Assembly (NCBI GenBank): GCA_947501005.1
Contig: CANMTU010000001.1
Location: 1,016,501-1,080,500 of the forward strand
Length of the DNA: 64,000 nt
Source of the DNA: an uncultured Erythrobacter sp.
Lineage (GTDB): Bacteria > Pseudomonadota > Alphaproteobacteria > Sphingomonadales > Sphingomonadaceae
Direction: 5' to 3'
The notes below the pieces were generated by a model. That model did no database searches, was not told where the DNA came from, and worked only from the letters and a program-made list of their open reading frames with translations. Positions 53,777 through 61,887 of the stretch are shown piece after piece (the stretch's first letter is position 1; each line of letters opens with the position of its first letter). The translations under genes were made by a program, and so were the position numbers.

Positions 53777-55237
53777 ATGCCAGACACCCCGCTCAAGCTG
53801 TTCAATTCCCTCACCCGCCAAGTCGAAACCTTCACCCCGGTCCACGAGGGCGAGGCGCGGGTCTACACTTGCGGGCCGACGGTCTATAATTACGCCCATA
53901 TCGGCAATATGCGCGCCTATGTCTTCGCCGACGTGCTGGGCCGCACGCTGCGCTGGAAGGGATACGATCTGCGCCATGTGATCAACATCACCGATGTCGG
54001 CCACCTGACAGACGATGGCGACAGCGGCGAGGACAAGCTGGAGAAGGCCGCCGCCGGATCGGACCGCACGATCTGGGACATCGCGCGCCATTATACCGAG
54101 GCGTTCAAGGCGGACGTCAGGGCACTCAACATCCGCGAGCCGGCGGAATGGTCGGTGGCAACGGACTATATCGAGCCGATGATCGAGTTCGCCAAAAGCA
54201 TTGTCGACGAACATTGCTACGAACTCGACGGCGGGCTGTATTTCGACGTGTCGAGCGTCAAGGATTACGGGCGGCTGGCGCGGGCGGTCACGGAAGAGGG
54301 CGAGGGCCGGATCGACACGGTCGCGGGCAAGCGCAACGCCGCCGACTTCGCGATCTGGCGCAAGACGCCGCCGGGCGAGACGCGCCAGATGGAATGGGAT
54401 TCGCCGTGGGGCAAGGGCGCGCCGGGCTGGCATCTTGAATGCAGTGTGATGGGCGAGAAGCTGCTCGGCTTCCCGTTCGACATCCACACCGGCGGCATCG
54501 ACCATCGCGAGATCCACCACCCCAACGAAATCGCGCAGAACCAGGCCTTTTGCGGCTGTGGTTCATTGGACGAGGCGACCCATTCGGGCGCGAAGATCTG
54601 GATGCACAACAACTTCCTGGTTGAGCGCAGCGGCAAGATGTCGAAATCGTCGGGCGAGTTCCTGCGGCTGCAATTGCTGATCGACAAGGGCTATCACCCG
54701 CTCGCTTATCGAATGATGTGCCTTCAGGCGCACTACCGTAGCGAGCTTGAGTTCTCGTGGGAGGGGTTACAGGCGGCGCTGACGCGTTTGAAACGGATGG
54801 TGATGCTGGCCGAGAAAATAAAGGCAGAAGTTCATTCCAGCGGTAGCGCCGCCGGTGAAGGAGGTAAACTTAGACCCACTCTGGAAATTTTTGAATCCTT
54901 TATCCTAGAAGACTTGAACACGTCTGCCGCTCTTTTAGCATATGAGCGAACGCTGCCATTGGAAGGAATAGCTGCGCCGGCGAAGTACGCAGCCATCGCT
55001 AGAATGGATGAGGTAATCGGGTTAAATATCCTCAGCCTAACCCGAGCCGACCTCCGCATCCGCCCGAAGGACGCGCAGATCACCGAAACCGAGATCGAAG
55101 ACGCGGTCGCCCGCCGCAAGGACGCGCGCGCCGCCAAGGATTTCGCCGCCTCCGACGCCATTCGCGACCAACTCACGGCCAAGGGCGTCGAGGTGATGGA
55201 CGGCGATCCGCTCGGCTGGGAATGGAAGCTCGGCTAG
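53777..55237 (+). CDS. cysS: Cysteinyl-tRNA synthetase
   Basis: 486 residues. The HIGH-like motif (TVYNYAHIGNMR), the zinc Cys in YTCGPTVYN, ECSVMGEKLLGFPFDIHTGGIDHREIHHPNEIAQNQ, and KMSKSSGEF are all intact. The start is uncertain: ATG at 53777 begins the canonical MPDTPLKLFNSLT, while ATGs at 53753 and 53765 and a TTG at 53741 lie upstream, the last within the REP element. Residues about 345-425 are encoded by a low-GC stretch (54815-55045), although the protein sequence there is normal for the family. Confidence 0.94.
   Translation: MPDTPLKLFNSLTRQVETFTPVHEGEARVYTCGPTVYNYAHIGNMRAYVFADVLGRTLRWKGYDLRHVINITDVGHLTDDGDSGEDKLEKAAAGSDRTIWDIARHYTEAFKADVRALNIREPAEWSVATDYIEPMIEFAKSIVDEHCYELDGGLYFDVSSVKDYGRLARAVTEEGEGRIDTVAGKRNAADFAIWRKTPPGETRQMEWDSPWGKGAPGWHLECSVMGEKLLGFPFDIHTGGIDHREIHHPNEIAQNQAFCGCGSLDEATHSGAKIWMHNNFLVERSGKMSKSSGEFLRLQLLIDKGYHPLAYRMMCLQAHYRSELEFSWEGLQAALTRLKRMVMLAEKIKAEVHSSGSAAGEGGKLRPTLEIFESFILEDLNTSAALLAYERTLPLEGIAAPAKYAAIARMDEVIGLNILSLTRADLRIRPKDAQITETEIEDAVARRKDARAAKDFAASDAIRDQLTAKGVEVMDGDPLGWEWKLG
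54815..55045 (+). other. Low-GC patch inside cysS
   Basis: About 47-50% G+C in the two 60-base lines counted, compared with about 65% on both sides, and with AT-ending codons. The reading frame continues without break. It looks like a short recombination tract from a lower-GC relative or a mosaic gene. Confidence 0.6.
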
Positions 55238-55265
55238 ACTAGGACTGGCAGGGAGAGGAACCCGC

Positions 55266-56204
55266 ATGACCAAGACTGCAATGTCGACCATGATCCGTCC
55301 ACTGATCGAAACCCGCCTGCCCGAGTGGGTCGAGCCGCTGTGGTTCGGCAACCGCGAAGAGGCGTTGGACATCGCACCGCAGGCCGAGATTGGCTGGTTC
55401 GACTTTGGCAAGAAAGAGCCGATGGTCGAGACGATCAAGGCCGCGACCAATCTCAAATGGCTCAATTCGATCTATGCCGGGCTCGAATTCCTTCCGCTCG
55501 ACCTGCTGGATGAGCGCGGCACTGTAGTGACCAACGGGGCGGGCATCAATGCGCTGACCATCGCGGAATATGTCGTGATGCTGATGCTCGCCCACGCCAA
55601 GGGCTACCGCGAGGTCGTTCGCGCACAGGATCGCCACGAATGGCTGTCCGAAAGCCCCGGCAAGCGCGAACTGGCGGGCGAGCGGGTGCTGCTGCTCGGC
55701 CTCGGGGCGATCGGCAGTCTGATCAAGACCCGGCTCGAGGCGTTCGACATGACGGTCGTGCCGGTCCGCCGTTCGGGGGGCGAGGGGGCGCTGCGTCCTG
55801 GCGAATGGCGGGCGAAGCTGGGCGAGTTCGACTGGGTGATCGTTGCCGTCCCCTCGACCGACGAGACCCGGCACATGATCGGCGCGAACGAATTCGCCGC
55901 CATGCGGCCCAACGCGGTGCTGGTGAACATTGCGCGCGGCGACGTCGTGCGGCAGGACGATCTGGTCGCCGCGCTGCGAGACGAACGCATCGAGGCTGCC
56001 CTGCTCGACGTGACCGAGCCCGAACCGCTGCCTGAGGATCACCCGCTCTGGTCGCTCGACAACGCGCAGATCACCATGCATCTTTCCGGCCGGGCGCAGA
56101 CCAAGATGTTCCAGCGCAGCGCCGACCGGTTCATCGAGAACCTCGATCGTTGGCACAAGGGCGAACCGGTCGAACCGCGCATGGACCTGTCGGCGGGCTA
56201 CTAG
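55266..56204 (+). CDS. D-isomer-specific 2-hydroxyacid dehydrogenase
   Basis: 312 residues. The NAD-binding GERVLLLGLGAIGSLIKTRL, the catalytic Arg in VLVNIARGDVVRQDDL, Glu in TEPEPLPEDHPLW and His in ITMHLSG give the full triad. It reduces or oxidises a 2-keto or 2-hydroxy acid, such as glyoxylate or hydroxypyruvate; the substrate is not known. It starts 28 bases after cysS and overlaps the convergent gene at 56201 by 4 bases. Confidence 0.9.
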   Translation: MTKTAMSTMIRPLIETRLPEWVEPLWFGNREEALDIAPQAEIGWFDFGKKEPMVETIKAATNLKWLNSIYAGLEFLPLDLLDERGTVVTNGAGINALTIAEYVVMLMLAHAKGYREVVRAQDRHEWLSESPGKRELAGERVLLLGLGAIGSLIKTRLEAFDMTVVPVRRSGGEGALRPGEWRAKLGEFDWVIVAVPSTDETRHMIGANEFAAMRPNAVLVNIARGDVVRQDDLVAALRDERIEAALLDVTEPEPLPEDHPLWSLDNAQITMHLSGRAQTKMFQRSADRFIENLDRWHKGEPVEPRMDLSAGY

Positions 56205-56566
56205 GCATCTTCCAGCAGCAATAGCTCGCACCGCACCGCGAGGCGGGGCGAGGGGAGCAGGCGGTGGTCCACTTCCGCCACCGTCGCATCCGCGACGAGG
56301 TGGCCGGGGATGGTGAATTCATGCTCGGGCAGGGCGGCGATGAAGCGTTCCCCGGCAGCCACGGCATTCTCGCCCGCGAACAGCATGCACACAGTATGCC
56401 GCGAACCGGCGAAGGTGATGCTGGCCCAGGCGCGCTCGCTCTGGTCGACGATCTGGCCGTGATGCTCGCTCAGGCGCAGCAATGCAATAGCCAGGCGATC
56501 GCCGGCGGATGCGCGGCGGATCCGGCGGCGAGACTTGCCGGCGGGCAGGGGGCGTTCAATCGACAT
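56201..56566 (-). CDS. Conserved hypothetical protein, 121 residues
   Basis: No family recognised. The start at 56566 (MSIERPLPAGKSRRRIRRASAGDRLAIALLRLSEHHGQIV) gives a basic N-terminus, and the rest has a beta-rich pattern with SITFAGSRHTVCMLFAGE and ADATVAEVDHRLLPSPRLAVRCELLLLEDA. One Cys in each of the last two segments. It overlaps the upstream 70-residue gene by 11 bases, so the two form a small operon divergent from the S24 repressor. Confidence 0.65.
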   Translation of the reverse strand: MSIERPLPAGKSRRRIRRASAGDRLAIALLRLSEHHGQIVDQSERAWASITFAGSRHTVCMLFAGENAVAAGERFIAALPEHEFTIPGHLVADATVAEVDHRLLPSPRLAVRCELLLLEDA

Positions 56567-56768
56567 GCGCGTTCTCCCGCCCGGTTTTGTCGTGCGCCGC
56601 CTCGAAACCGCGCATGAAGCCCACGATTCGCGCATGCGTCCCGCTGCGCGGCTCGCGCCCCATCCTGAGGTCGAGAACGAAACGCGGATCGTGCGCGGCC
56701 AGCCGGCCGAACTTGGTCGGCGGCATGTCGTACCGTTTGAGGAATGTTTCGATCGATCGAATGAGCAT
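56556..56768 (-). CDS. Small conserved protein, possibly a Cro-like DNA-binding protein
   Basis: 70 residues. The core RSIETFLKRYDMPPTKFGRLAAHDPRFVLDLRMGREPRS has the length and residue pattern of a minimal helix-turn-helix (two helices with a tight turn), which I have seen in short sphingomonad proteins, but I cannot name a family. It begins a two-gene unit divergent from the S24 repressor, with 109 bases between the two starts that include the paired operators at 56838-56872. Confidence 0.62.
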   Translation of the reverse strand: MLIRSIETFLKRYDMPPTKFGRLAAHDPRFVLDLRMGREPRSGTHARIVGFMRGFEAAHDKTGRENAHVD

Positions 56769-56837
56769 CGTATGGCGCTTCCCTGGTTGTCATGACGGGG
56801 TGAATCGCCCGCCGTTCCCTATTTGTTCCAAACGCAA

Positions 56838-56872
56838 TCCTACTTGTCTAGGAAAAATCCTATGCTATAGGA
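56838..56872. promoter_or_regulatory. Two tandem TCCTA/TAGGA operators upstream of the S24 repressor
   Basis: TCCTA-N6-TAGGA at 56838-56853 and TCCTA-N5-TAGGA at 56858-56872, with centres about two helical turns (19-20 bp) apart. The second ends 5 bases before the repressor's ATG. A third half-site TCCTA lies at the start of the coding region. This is what an autoregulated repressor operator would look like. Confidence 0.65.
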
Positions 56873-56877
56873 ATTTG

Positions 56878-57543
56878 ATGGATCCTATCGGGAAAAGCGA
56901 ACGCGCGGCGCGGGCACGATTGCAGGACACCGCGCGTGATCGTGGGACCAGCCTTGCGGCATTGTCCCGCATTCTCGGTCGCAACGCGGCCTATCTGCAG
57001 CAATATGTCGCGCGCGGCAGTCCGCGGCATCTTGACGAGCCCGATCTGCGCAAGATCGCTGAATTCCTCGGGGTTTCGGTGCGAACGCTCGAAACGCGCG
57101 AGCCCGGTAGTGAGGCTGTTTCGCAATCGGGCGTGATATCGGAAGACTGGATCGAGGTGCGGCGCCTTCCGCTCGACGCATCCGCCGGGCCGGGTTCCTT
57201 TTCGGCGCAGGAAATTTCCTTCGATGTTTACCGTTTCAGCCGCAGGTGGTTGCGCGAGATGGGACTCGAAGGCGCCGATCTGTCGGCCATCCGGGTCGAA
57301 GGGGACAGCATGGAACCGCTGCTGCGTTCCGGGGACGAGATCTTCGTCGATCGCAACAAGCGCGCCGGCGAGGGCATCCACGTGGTGCGCATCGGCGATG
57401 CCTTGCACGTCAAGCAGGTCCACGCGAGCGCGCCGGGGCGGATCAAGCTCATCAGCGCGAACGAGGCCTACGCCCCGATCGAACTCGCGCGCGGAGAGGT
57501 CGAGATCATCGGCCGAGTCGTCTGGAAAGGCGGGCGGATGTGA
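56878..57543 (+). CDS. S24-family LexA/C1-like repressor
   Basis: 221 residues. The N-terminal HTH (residues about 15-65: TSLAALSRILGRNAAYLQQYVARGSPRHLDEPDLRKIAEFLG) is joined to an S24 peptidase domain with catalytic Ser144 (VEGDSMEPLL) and Lys179 (HVKQVH), 35 residues apart. An Ala103-Gly104 bond lies 40 residues before the Ser and may be the self-cleavage site, as in LexA. It probably responds to a DNA-damage signal and represses its own and divergent genes. It is not LexA itself, as its operators differ from the GTTC-N7-GTTC box. Confidence 0.88.
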   Translation: MDPIGKSERAARARLQDTARDRGTSLAALSRILGRNAAYLQQYVARGSPRHLDEPDLRKIAEFLGVSVRTLETREPGSEAVSQSGVISEDWIEVRRLPLDASAGPGSFSAQEISFDVYRFSRRWLREMGLEGADLSAIRVEGDSMEPLLRSGDEIFVDRNKRAGEGIHVVRIGDALHVKQVHASAPGRIKLISANEAYAPIELARGEVEIIGRVVWKGGRM

Positions 57544-57590
57544 GTCCTCTTCCGGCACAGTCGCGCCGGCACCGTCGCATCCGGGCAAAC

Positions 57591-57617
57591 GGAACGATCG
57601 CCGTGGCGCCGCGTAAA
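57591..57617 (+). promoter_or_regulatory. Possible EcfG-type promoter of the small lipoprotein gene
   Basis: GGAAC (57591-57595), 16 bases, CGTAAA (57612-57617). The -35 is exact, while the -10 deviates from CGTT in the last base. The predicted transcript start is about 50 bases before the ATG at 57676. Confidence 0.4.
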
Positions 57618-57675
57618 TGTCGCACGATCCTTCAGCCGGGTGGGCCAGGCGAAAACACGCGATTGGAGTAAAGAC

Positions 57676-58026
57676 ATGCGCAAGATCATCACCCCAGCCA
57701 TTCTCGCCGGCACGCTCGCACTGGGCGGCTGCGCCACTTATGGCGGGGGCCTGCTCGGCGGCGGCTTCGGCAATGATCGGTATGACGACCGCTATGCCGG
57801 CGGCTACGGTTATGACCGGGGCGGCGATTTCGAGCGGGCGGGGGCCAATGCCTGCGGCCGCGAAGCCTCGCGCTACGGCCGGGCGCGGGTAGACGAAGTC
57901 AACCAGGAAGGGCGCGACAGCGTGATCGTCACCGGCTATATCGATAGTCGCGATCGCCGGGGCGACGGCCGGTTCGGCTGCACCTTCAGCAGGGACGGCC
58001 GGATTGTCGATTTCCGCCGTTTCTAG
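57676..58026 (+). CDS. Small glycine-rich lipoprotein
   Basis: 116 residues. Signal peptide MRKIITPAILAGTLALGGC with a lipobox, then a Gly/Tyr/Asp-rich linker and a compact C-terminal part (ACGREASRYGRARVDEVNQEGRDSVIVTGYIDSRDRRGDGRFGCTFSRDGRIVDFRRF) with two Cys. Likely attached to the outer membrane. Function unknown; the end of the protein resembles small sphingomonad lipoproteins of unknown role. GGAG lies 8 bases before the ATG. Confidence 0.72.
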   Translation: MRKIITPAILAGTLALGGCATYGGGLLGGGFGNDRYDDRYAGGYGYDRGGDFERAGANACGREASRYGRARVDEVNQEGRDSVIVTGYIDSRDRRGDGRFGCTFSRDGRIVDFRRF

Positions 58027-58081
58027 AGGGCACCTCATCGCAAGGTTGTAATCGGCGGCGTGGACGGCCATTTCCGCAGGC

Positions 58082-58744
58082 ATGACCCACGCCGAACCCC
58101 CGATGAAAGCCGGCATCGTGCCGGTCACGCCGTTGCAGCAGAATTGCTCGCTGATCTGGTGTACCCAGACCAACAAAGCCGCGCTGATCGATCCCGGCGG
58201 CGATCTCGACAAGGTAAAGGCGGCGGTGGCGAAAACCGGTGTCAACCTGGAGAAAATCCTCATCACGCACGGTCATATCGATCACTGCGGCGAGGCGGGC
58301 CTGCTCGCGAAGGACCTCGGCCTGCCGATCGAGGGGCCGCACGAGGCGGACCGCTTCTGGATCAGCCGGCTGGACGATGACGGGCGGAAATACGGGATTC
58401 AGGGGCAGGTGTTCGAACCCGACCGCTGGCTGGGCGATGGCGATACGGTGACTGTCGGGAACCTCGCCCTCGAGGTCATCCATTGCCCCGGACACACGCC
58501 CGGCCACGTGATCTTCTTCCACCGCCCGAGCAAGTTCGCCATCGTGGGCGACGTGCTGTTCCAGGGCAGCATCGGGCGCACCGATTTCCCGATGGGCAAC
58601 CACCAGGACCTGATCGACGCGATCACGCAGAAACTCTGGCCGCTGGGCGACGACATCACCTTCATCCCCGGCCACGGTCCGACCAGCACGTTCGGGCAGG
58701 AGCGCAAGACCAACGCTTTCGTCAGCGATGCCGCGCTTGCATAG
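58082..58744 (+). CDS. MBL-fold hydrolase, glyoxalase II-like (YcbL type)
   Basis: 220 residues. Zinc ligands THGHIDHCGEA, HCPGHTPGHV, VGDVLFQGSIGRTDF and the PGHGP segment are intact. The short form, lacking the extra C-terminal domain of GloB, is like YcbL, which hydrolyses S-lactoylglutathione or a related thioester. An ATG 7 codons downstream (58103) is possible. It is a separate unit before rpmF. Confidence 0.9.
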   Translation: MTHAEPPMKAGIVPVTPLQQNCSLIWCTQTNKAALIDPGGDLDKVKAAVAKTGVNLEKILITHGHIDHCGEAGLLAKDLGLPIEGPHEADRFWISRLDDDGRKYGIQGQVFEPDRWLGDGDTVTVGNLALEVIHCPGHTPGHVIFFHRPSKFAIVGDVLFQGSIGRTDFPMGNHQDLIDAITQKLWPLGDDITFIPGHGPTSTFGQERKTNAFVSDAALA

Positions 58745-58884
58745 CGCTCCAAACCCGCTATAGCGCGCGCCTTCACCGTCACGGTCGGGATTTTCGGACT
58801 GCTCGCATGGCTTGTGCGACGCCGGACCATCCCTTAAGGGCGGCCACACGAAACCACAGATTTATTTGAGGAACAGGTGCCGTC

Positions 58885-59067
58885 ATGGCTGTCCCCAAGA
58901 GAAAAGTATCGCCCCACCGCCGCGGCAACCGCCGGGCCCATGATTCGCTTTCGGTAGAGGCGCATCACGAATGCAACAATTGCGGCGAGTTGAAGCGTCC
59001 GCACAACCTCTGCCCGCATTGCGGTTATTACAACGGGCGCGAAGTGCTCGTACCCAAAGGTCTTTAA
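58885..59067 (+). CDS. rpmF: 50S ribosomal protein L32
   Basis: 60 residues, beginning [20 protein letters not shown] and containing two CxxC pairs ([19 protein letters not shown]) that bind zinc. It is a standard zinc-ribbon L32. It precedes plsX by 27 bases, a widely conserved pair linking ribosome and lipid synthesis. Confidence 0.97.
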   Translation: MAVPKRKVSPHRRGNRRAHDSLSVEAHHECNNCGELKRPHNLCPHCGYYNGREVLVPKGL

Positions 59068-59094
59068 GACCCCTCGCTTGACCCGGAGAGTGCC

Positions 59095-60132
59095 ATGAGT
59101 TTGCCGCGTATCGCTCTTGACGCGATGGGCGGCGACGAGGGCGTGCGCACGATGATCGAGGGCGCGGCCATTGCGCGCCGCCGCCACGATCGGTTCCAGT
59201 TCCTGCTGGTGGGTGACGAGGCGCGCATTGCCGCTGCGCTCGAAAACCACCCGGGCATGGCCGGTGCGTCCGAGATCCTGCATTGCGACGACGTGATCGG
59301 GGGCGACGAGAAGCCTTCGCGCGCGCTTCGCCGGGCCAAGAAGACCAGCATGGGCTTGGCCGTCGACGCGGTGAAGCGCGGGCAGGCGGGGGCCGCCGTT
59401 TCCGGCGGAAATACCGGCGCGTTGATGGCGATCAGCAAGCTGGCCCTGCGCACCATGCCGGGGCTCGACCGGCCGGCGCTGGCCGCGCTGCTGCCTACCC
59501 TGACCGACGATGACGTGATCATGCTCGATCTGGGGGCCAATCGCGATTGCGATGCGCGCAACCTCGTGCAGTTCGCGATCATGGGCGCTGCCTATTCGCG
59601 CATCGTTTCAGGCAAGGAGCGTCCGCGCGTCCGCCTGCTGAACATCGGGACCGAGGAAACCAAGGGCACCGACGATATCCAGGAAGCGGCCAACCACCTG
59701 CGCGCGGCGACCAATCTCGAAATGGCGTTCGAAGGCTTCGTCGAGGCCGACAAGATCAATCGCGGCGAATGCGACGTGGTGGTGACCGACGGTTTCTCGG
59801 GCAATATCGCACTCAAGGCGATCGAAGGTGCCGCCCGGTTCGTGACCGATCTTCTGAAAACCGCCTTCCGTTCCTCGCTCCGCTCCAAGATCGGCTTTCT
59901 CGTCAGCCGCCCGGCGACTGAATTGCTGCGCCACCACCTCGATCCCAACAATCACAACGGCGCGGTGTTTCTCGGCCTCAACGGCGTCGTCGTGAAGAGT
60001 CACGGCAGCGCGAACGCGTTGGGCGTCGCGAACGCGGTCGAAGTGGCGGCGCGCCTGCTGGAAGACGATATCGTCAATCGCATCGCGCACGATCTGGGCG
60101 AACTCGGCGAGAAGGGTCTGGTCGGCAAATGA
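59095..60132 (+). CDS. plsX: Phosphate acyltransferase PlsX
   Basis: 345 residues. [62 protein letters not shown] and [11 protein letters not shown] are the PlsX signature. It makes acyl-phosphate from acyl-ACP for glycerolipid synthesis. Its stop overlaps the fabH start (ATGA). Confidence 0.97.
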   Translation: MSLPRIALDAMGGDEGVRTMIEGAAIARRRHDRFQFLLVGDEARIAAALENHPGMAGASEILHCDDVIGGDEKPSRALRRAKKTSMGLAVDAVKRGQAGAAVSGGNTGALMAISKLALRTMPGLDRPALAALLPTLTDDDVIMLDLGANRDCDARNLVQFAIMGAAYSRIVSGKERPRVRLLNIGTEETKGTDDIQEAANHLRAATNLEMAFEGFVEADKINRGECDVVVTDGFSGNIALKAIEGAARFVTDLLKTAFRSSLRSKIGFLVSRPATELLRHHLDPNNHNGAVFLGLNGVVVKSHGSANALGVANAVEVAARLLEDDIVNRIAHDLGELGEKGLVGK

Positions 60133-61094
60133 TCCGTTCGCACATCACCGGCAGCGGGTCGGCCCTGCCGCGCCGCTGCGTCTCCAATGCGGAGCTGGCC
60201 GAAACCGTCGATACCAGCGACGAATGGATCGTCGAGCGGACCGGCATCCGCCAGCGCTATATCGCCGGGGATGACGAGACGACGGGATCGCTCGCCACCG
60301 AAGCCGCGCGCAAGGCGCTGGCCGATGCCGGGGTCGAGCCGAGCGAGATTGGCCTCATCATTCTCGCCACCGCCACGCCCGACCGGACCTTTCCTGCCAC
60401 GGCGACCACCGTGCAGGACGCGCTCGGCTGCAATGGCGGCATCGCGTTCGACGTGCAGGCGGTATGTTCCGGCTTTCTCTACGCCCTCGGCACGGCGGAC
60501 GCCATGCTGCGCACCGGCATGGCGAAGAAGGCCCTGGTGATCGGCGCGGAAACCTTCAGCCGCATTCTCGACTGGGAGGATCGCACCACCTGCGTCCTGT
60601 TCGGGGACGGCGCCGGCGCCGTCGTCATCGAAGCGCGCGAGGCGGGGGCAGGCGATACCGGCATTCTCGCCACCCGGCTGCACGCTGACGGCGCGCACAG
60701 GGAAATGCTGTATGTCGATGGCGGTCCCTCGACGACCGGCGAGGTCGGCAAGCTGCGGATGAAGGGGCGTGAGGTGTTCCGCCATGCCGTCGTCAATCTG
60801 TCCGAGGTTCTCACCGAAGTCCTGCACGAAGCCGGGATCGCGGCCGACGCGATCGACTGGGTGGTGCCCCACCAGGCCAATGCCCGCATCCTCGATGCGA
60901 CCGCGCGCAAGCTCGGCCTCGATCCAAGGCGCATCGTCGTCACGGTGAGCCAGCATGCCAACACCTCGGCCGCATCGGTCCCGCTCGCTTTCGATGTTGC
61001 GCGCAAGGACGGGCGGATCAAGCCGGGCGACCTCGTCATGTTCGAGGCGATGGGCGGCGGCTTCACCTGGGGTGCGGCGCTCGCCCGAATGTGA
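60129..61094 (+). CDS. fabH: Beta-ketoacyl-ACP synthase III
   Basis: 321 residues. The catalytic triad is Cys113 (AVCSGF), His248 (VVPHQAN) and Asn278 (SQHANTS). It starts fatty-acid elongation from acetyl-CoA and malonyl-ACP. Translationally coupled to plsX. Confidence 0.97.
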   Translation: MIRSHITGSGSALPRRCVSNAELAETVDTSDEWIVERTGIRQRYIAGDDETTGSLATEAARKALADAGVEPSEIGLIILATATPDRTFPATATTVQDALGCNGGIAFDVQAVCSGFLYALGTADAMLRTGMAKKALVIGAETFSRILDWEDRTTCVLFGDGAGAVVIEAREAGAGDTGILATRLHADGAHREMLYVDGGPSTTGEVGKLRMKGREVFRHAVVNLSEVLTEVLHEAGIAADAIDWVVPHQANARILDATARKLGLDPRRIVVTVSQHANTSAASVPLAFDVARKDGRIKPGDLVMFEAMGGGFTWGAALARM

Positions 61095-61121
61095 TACAGG
61101 GGTGAAACAGTTTCGTCATTC

Positions 61122-61150
61122 TTGGCAATTGGGCTGCAATACAGTAGCTT
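61122..61150 (+). promoter_or_regulatory. Possible promoter of ihfA
   Basis: TTGGCA (61122-61127), 17 bases, TAGCTT (61145-61150). The -35 is good, the -10 is weak. Confidence 0.35.
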
Positions 61151-61190
61151 GGGTTCGCTTTCGCTCAGGGTCGCGTCTGGGGAAGTGTAG

Positions 61191-61496
61191 ATGAATATGA
61201 TGCGTTCGGTGGGCACGCTCACTCGTGCCGATCTGGCAGATACGATCAATCGCAAACTGGGGTTGAGCCGATCGGATTCGCTCAATCTGGTCGAGGGCAT
61301 CCTCCGCCATATCTGCGGCGCCCTGGCAGAGGGTGAGAACGTGAAGATTTCCGGCTTCGGCAGCTTCGTCCTGCGCGACAAGAAAGAGCGCGTCGGGCGC
61401 AATCCCAAGACCGGGGTCGAGGTTCCGATCACCCCGCGGCGGGTCATGACGTTCCGGGCCAGCCAGCTGCTCAAGGATCGGATTGCCAACAATTAG
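61191..61496 (+). CDS. ihfA: Integration host factor subunit alpha
   Basis: 101 residues of the HU/IHF fold. [59 protein letters not shown] with the DNA-intercalating Pro loop, and [15 protein letters not shown] match IHF alpha. It bends DNA at specific sites. An ATG 3 codons in (MMRS) is possible. It is followed by a MerR gene after 8 bases. Confidence 0.94.
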   Translation: MNMMRSVGTLTRADLADTINRKLGLSRSDSLNLVEGILRHICGALAEGENVKISGFGSFVLRDKKERVGRNPKTGVEVPITPRRVMTFRASQLLKDRIANN

Positions 61497-61504
61497 GCGG
61501 GATC

Positions 61505-61870
61505 ATGGCGAAATTCGAGGACGATAAGGATCAAGGTGCATTGCGCACGATCGGCGAAGTGGCCTCGGCCACGGGTCTGCGCGCGCATGTGCTGCGCTAT
61601 TGGGAACAGCAATTCCCCGAACTTCGCCCGCTGACGCGCAATGGCGGCCGCCGGTACTACCGGCCCGAGGATGTGGCGCTGGTCGAACGGATCGACCGGC
61701 TGGTCAATCATCAGGGCTATACTTTGAAGGGTGCGAAGGCCGCCTTGCGCAGCCGCGATGTGGAACCGGCGGAAGGCTCCGCCAGCCCCGCGCACAATGC
61801 GGTTTCGCCCGAATTGCTTGCCGGGCTGCGCAAGGTGCGCGCCGATCTCGAGGCTGCGCTCGCCGCCTGA
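61505..61870 (+). CDS. MerR family transcriptional regulator
   Basis: 121 residues. The MerR winged HTH (TIGEVASATGLRAHVLRYWEQQFPELRPLTRNGGRRYYRPEDVALVERIDRLVNHQGYTLKGAKAAL) is followed by a short helical tail. It lacks the Cys of metal-sensing MerR proteins. The ihfA-merR neighbourhood is common in alphaproteobacteria; the target is unknown. It converges with smc, with 17 bases between the stops. Confidence 0.9.
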   Translation: MAKFEDDKDQGALRTIGEVASATGLRAHVLRYWEQQFPELRPLTRNGGRRYYRPEDVALVERIDRLVNHQGYTLKGAKAALRSRDVEPAEGSASPAHNAVSPELLAGLRKVRADLEAALAA

Positions 61871-61887
61871 TAGTGGGCGCTCGGGCG

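Noticed and set aside
52642-57543. A prophage or genomic island spanning DUF2513 to the S24 repressor
   Set aside because: No integrase, structural, packaging or lysis gene is present, and most genes in between are ordinary housekeeping genes with host-like GC.
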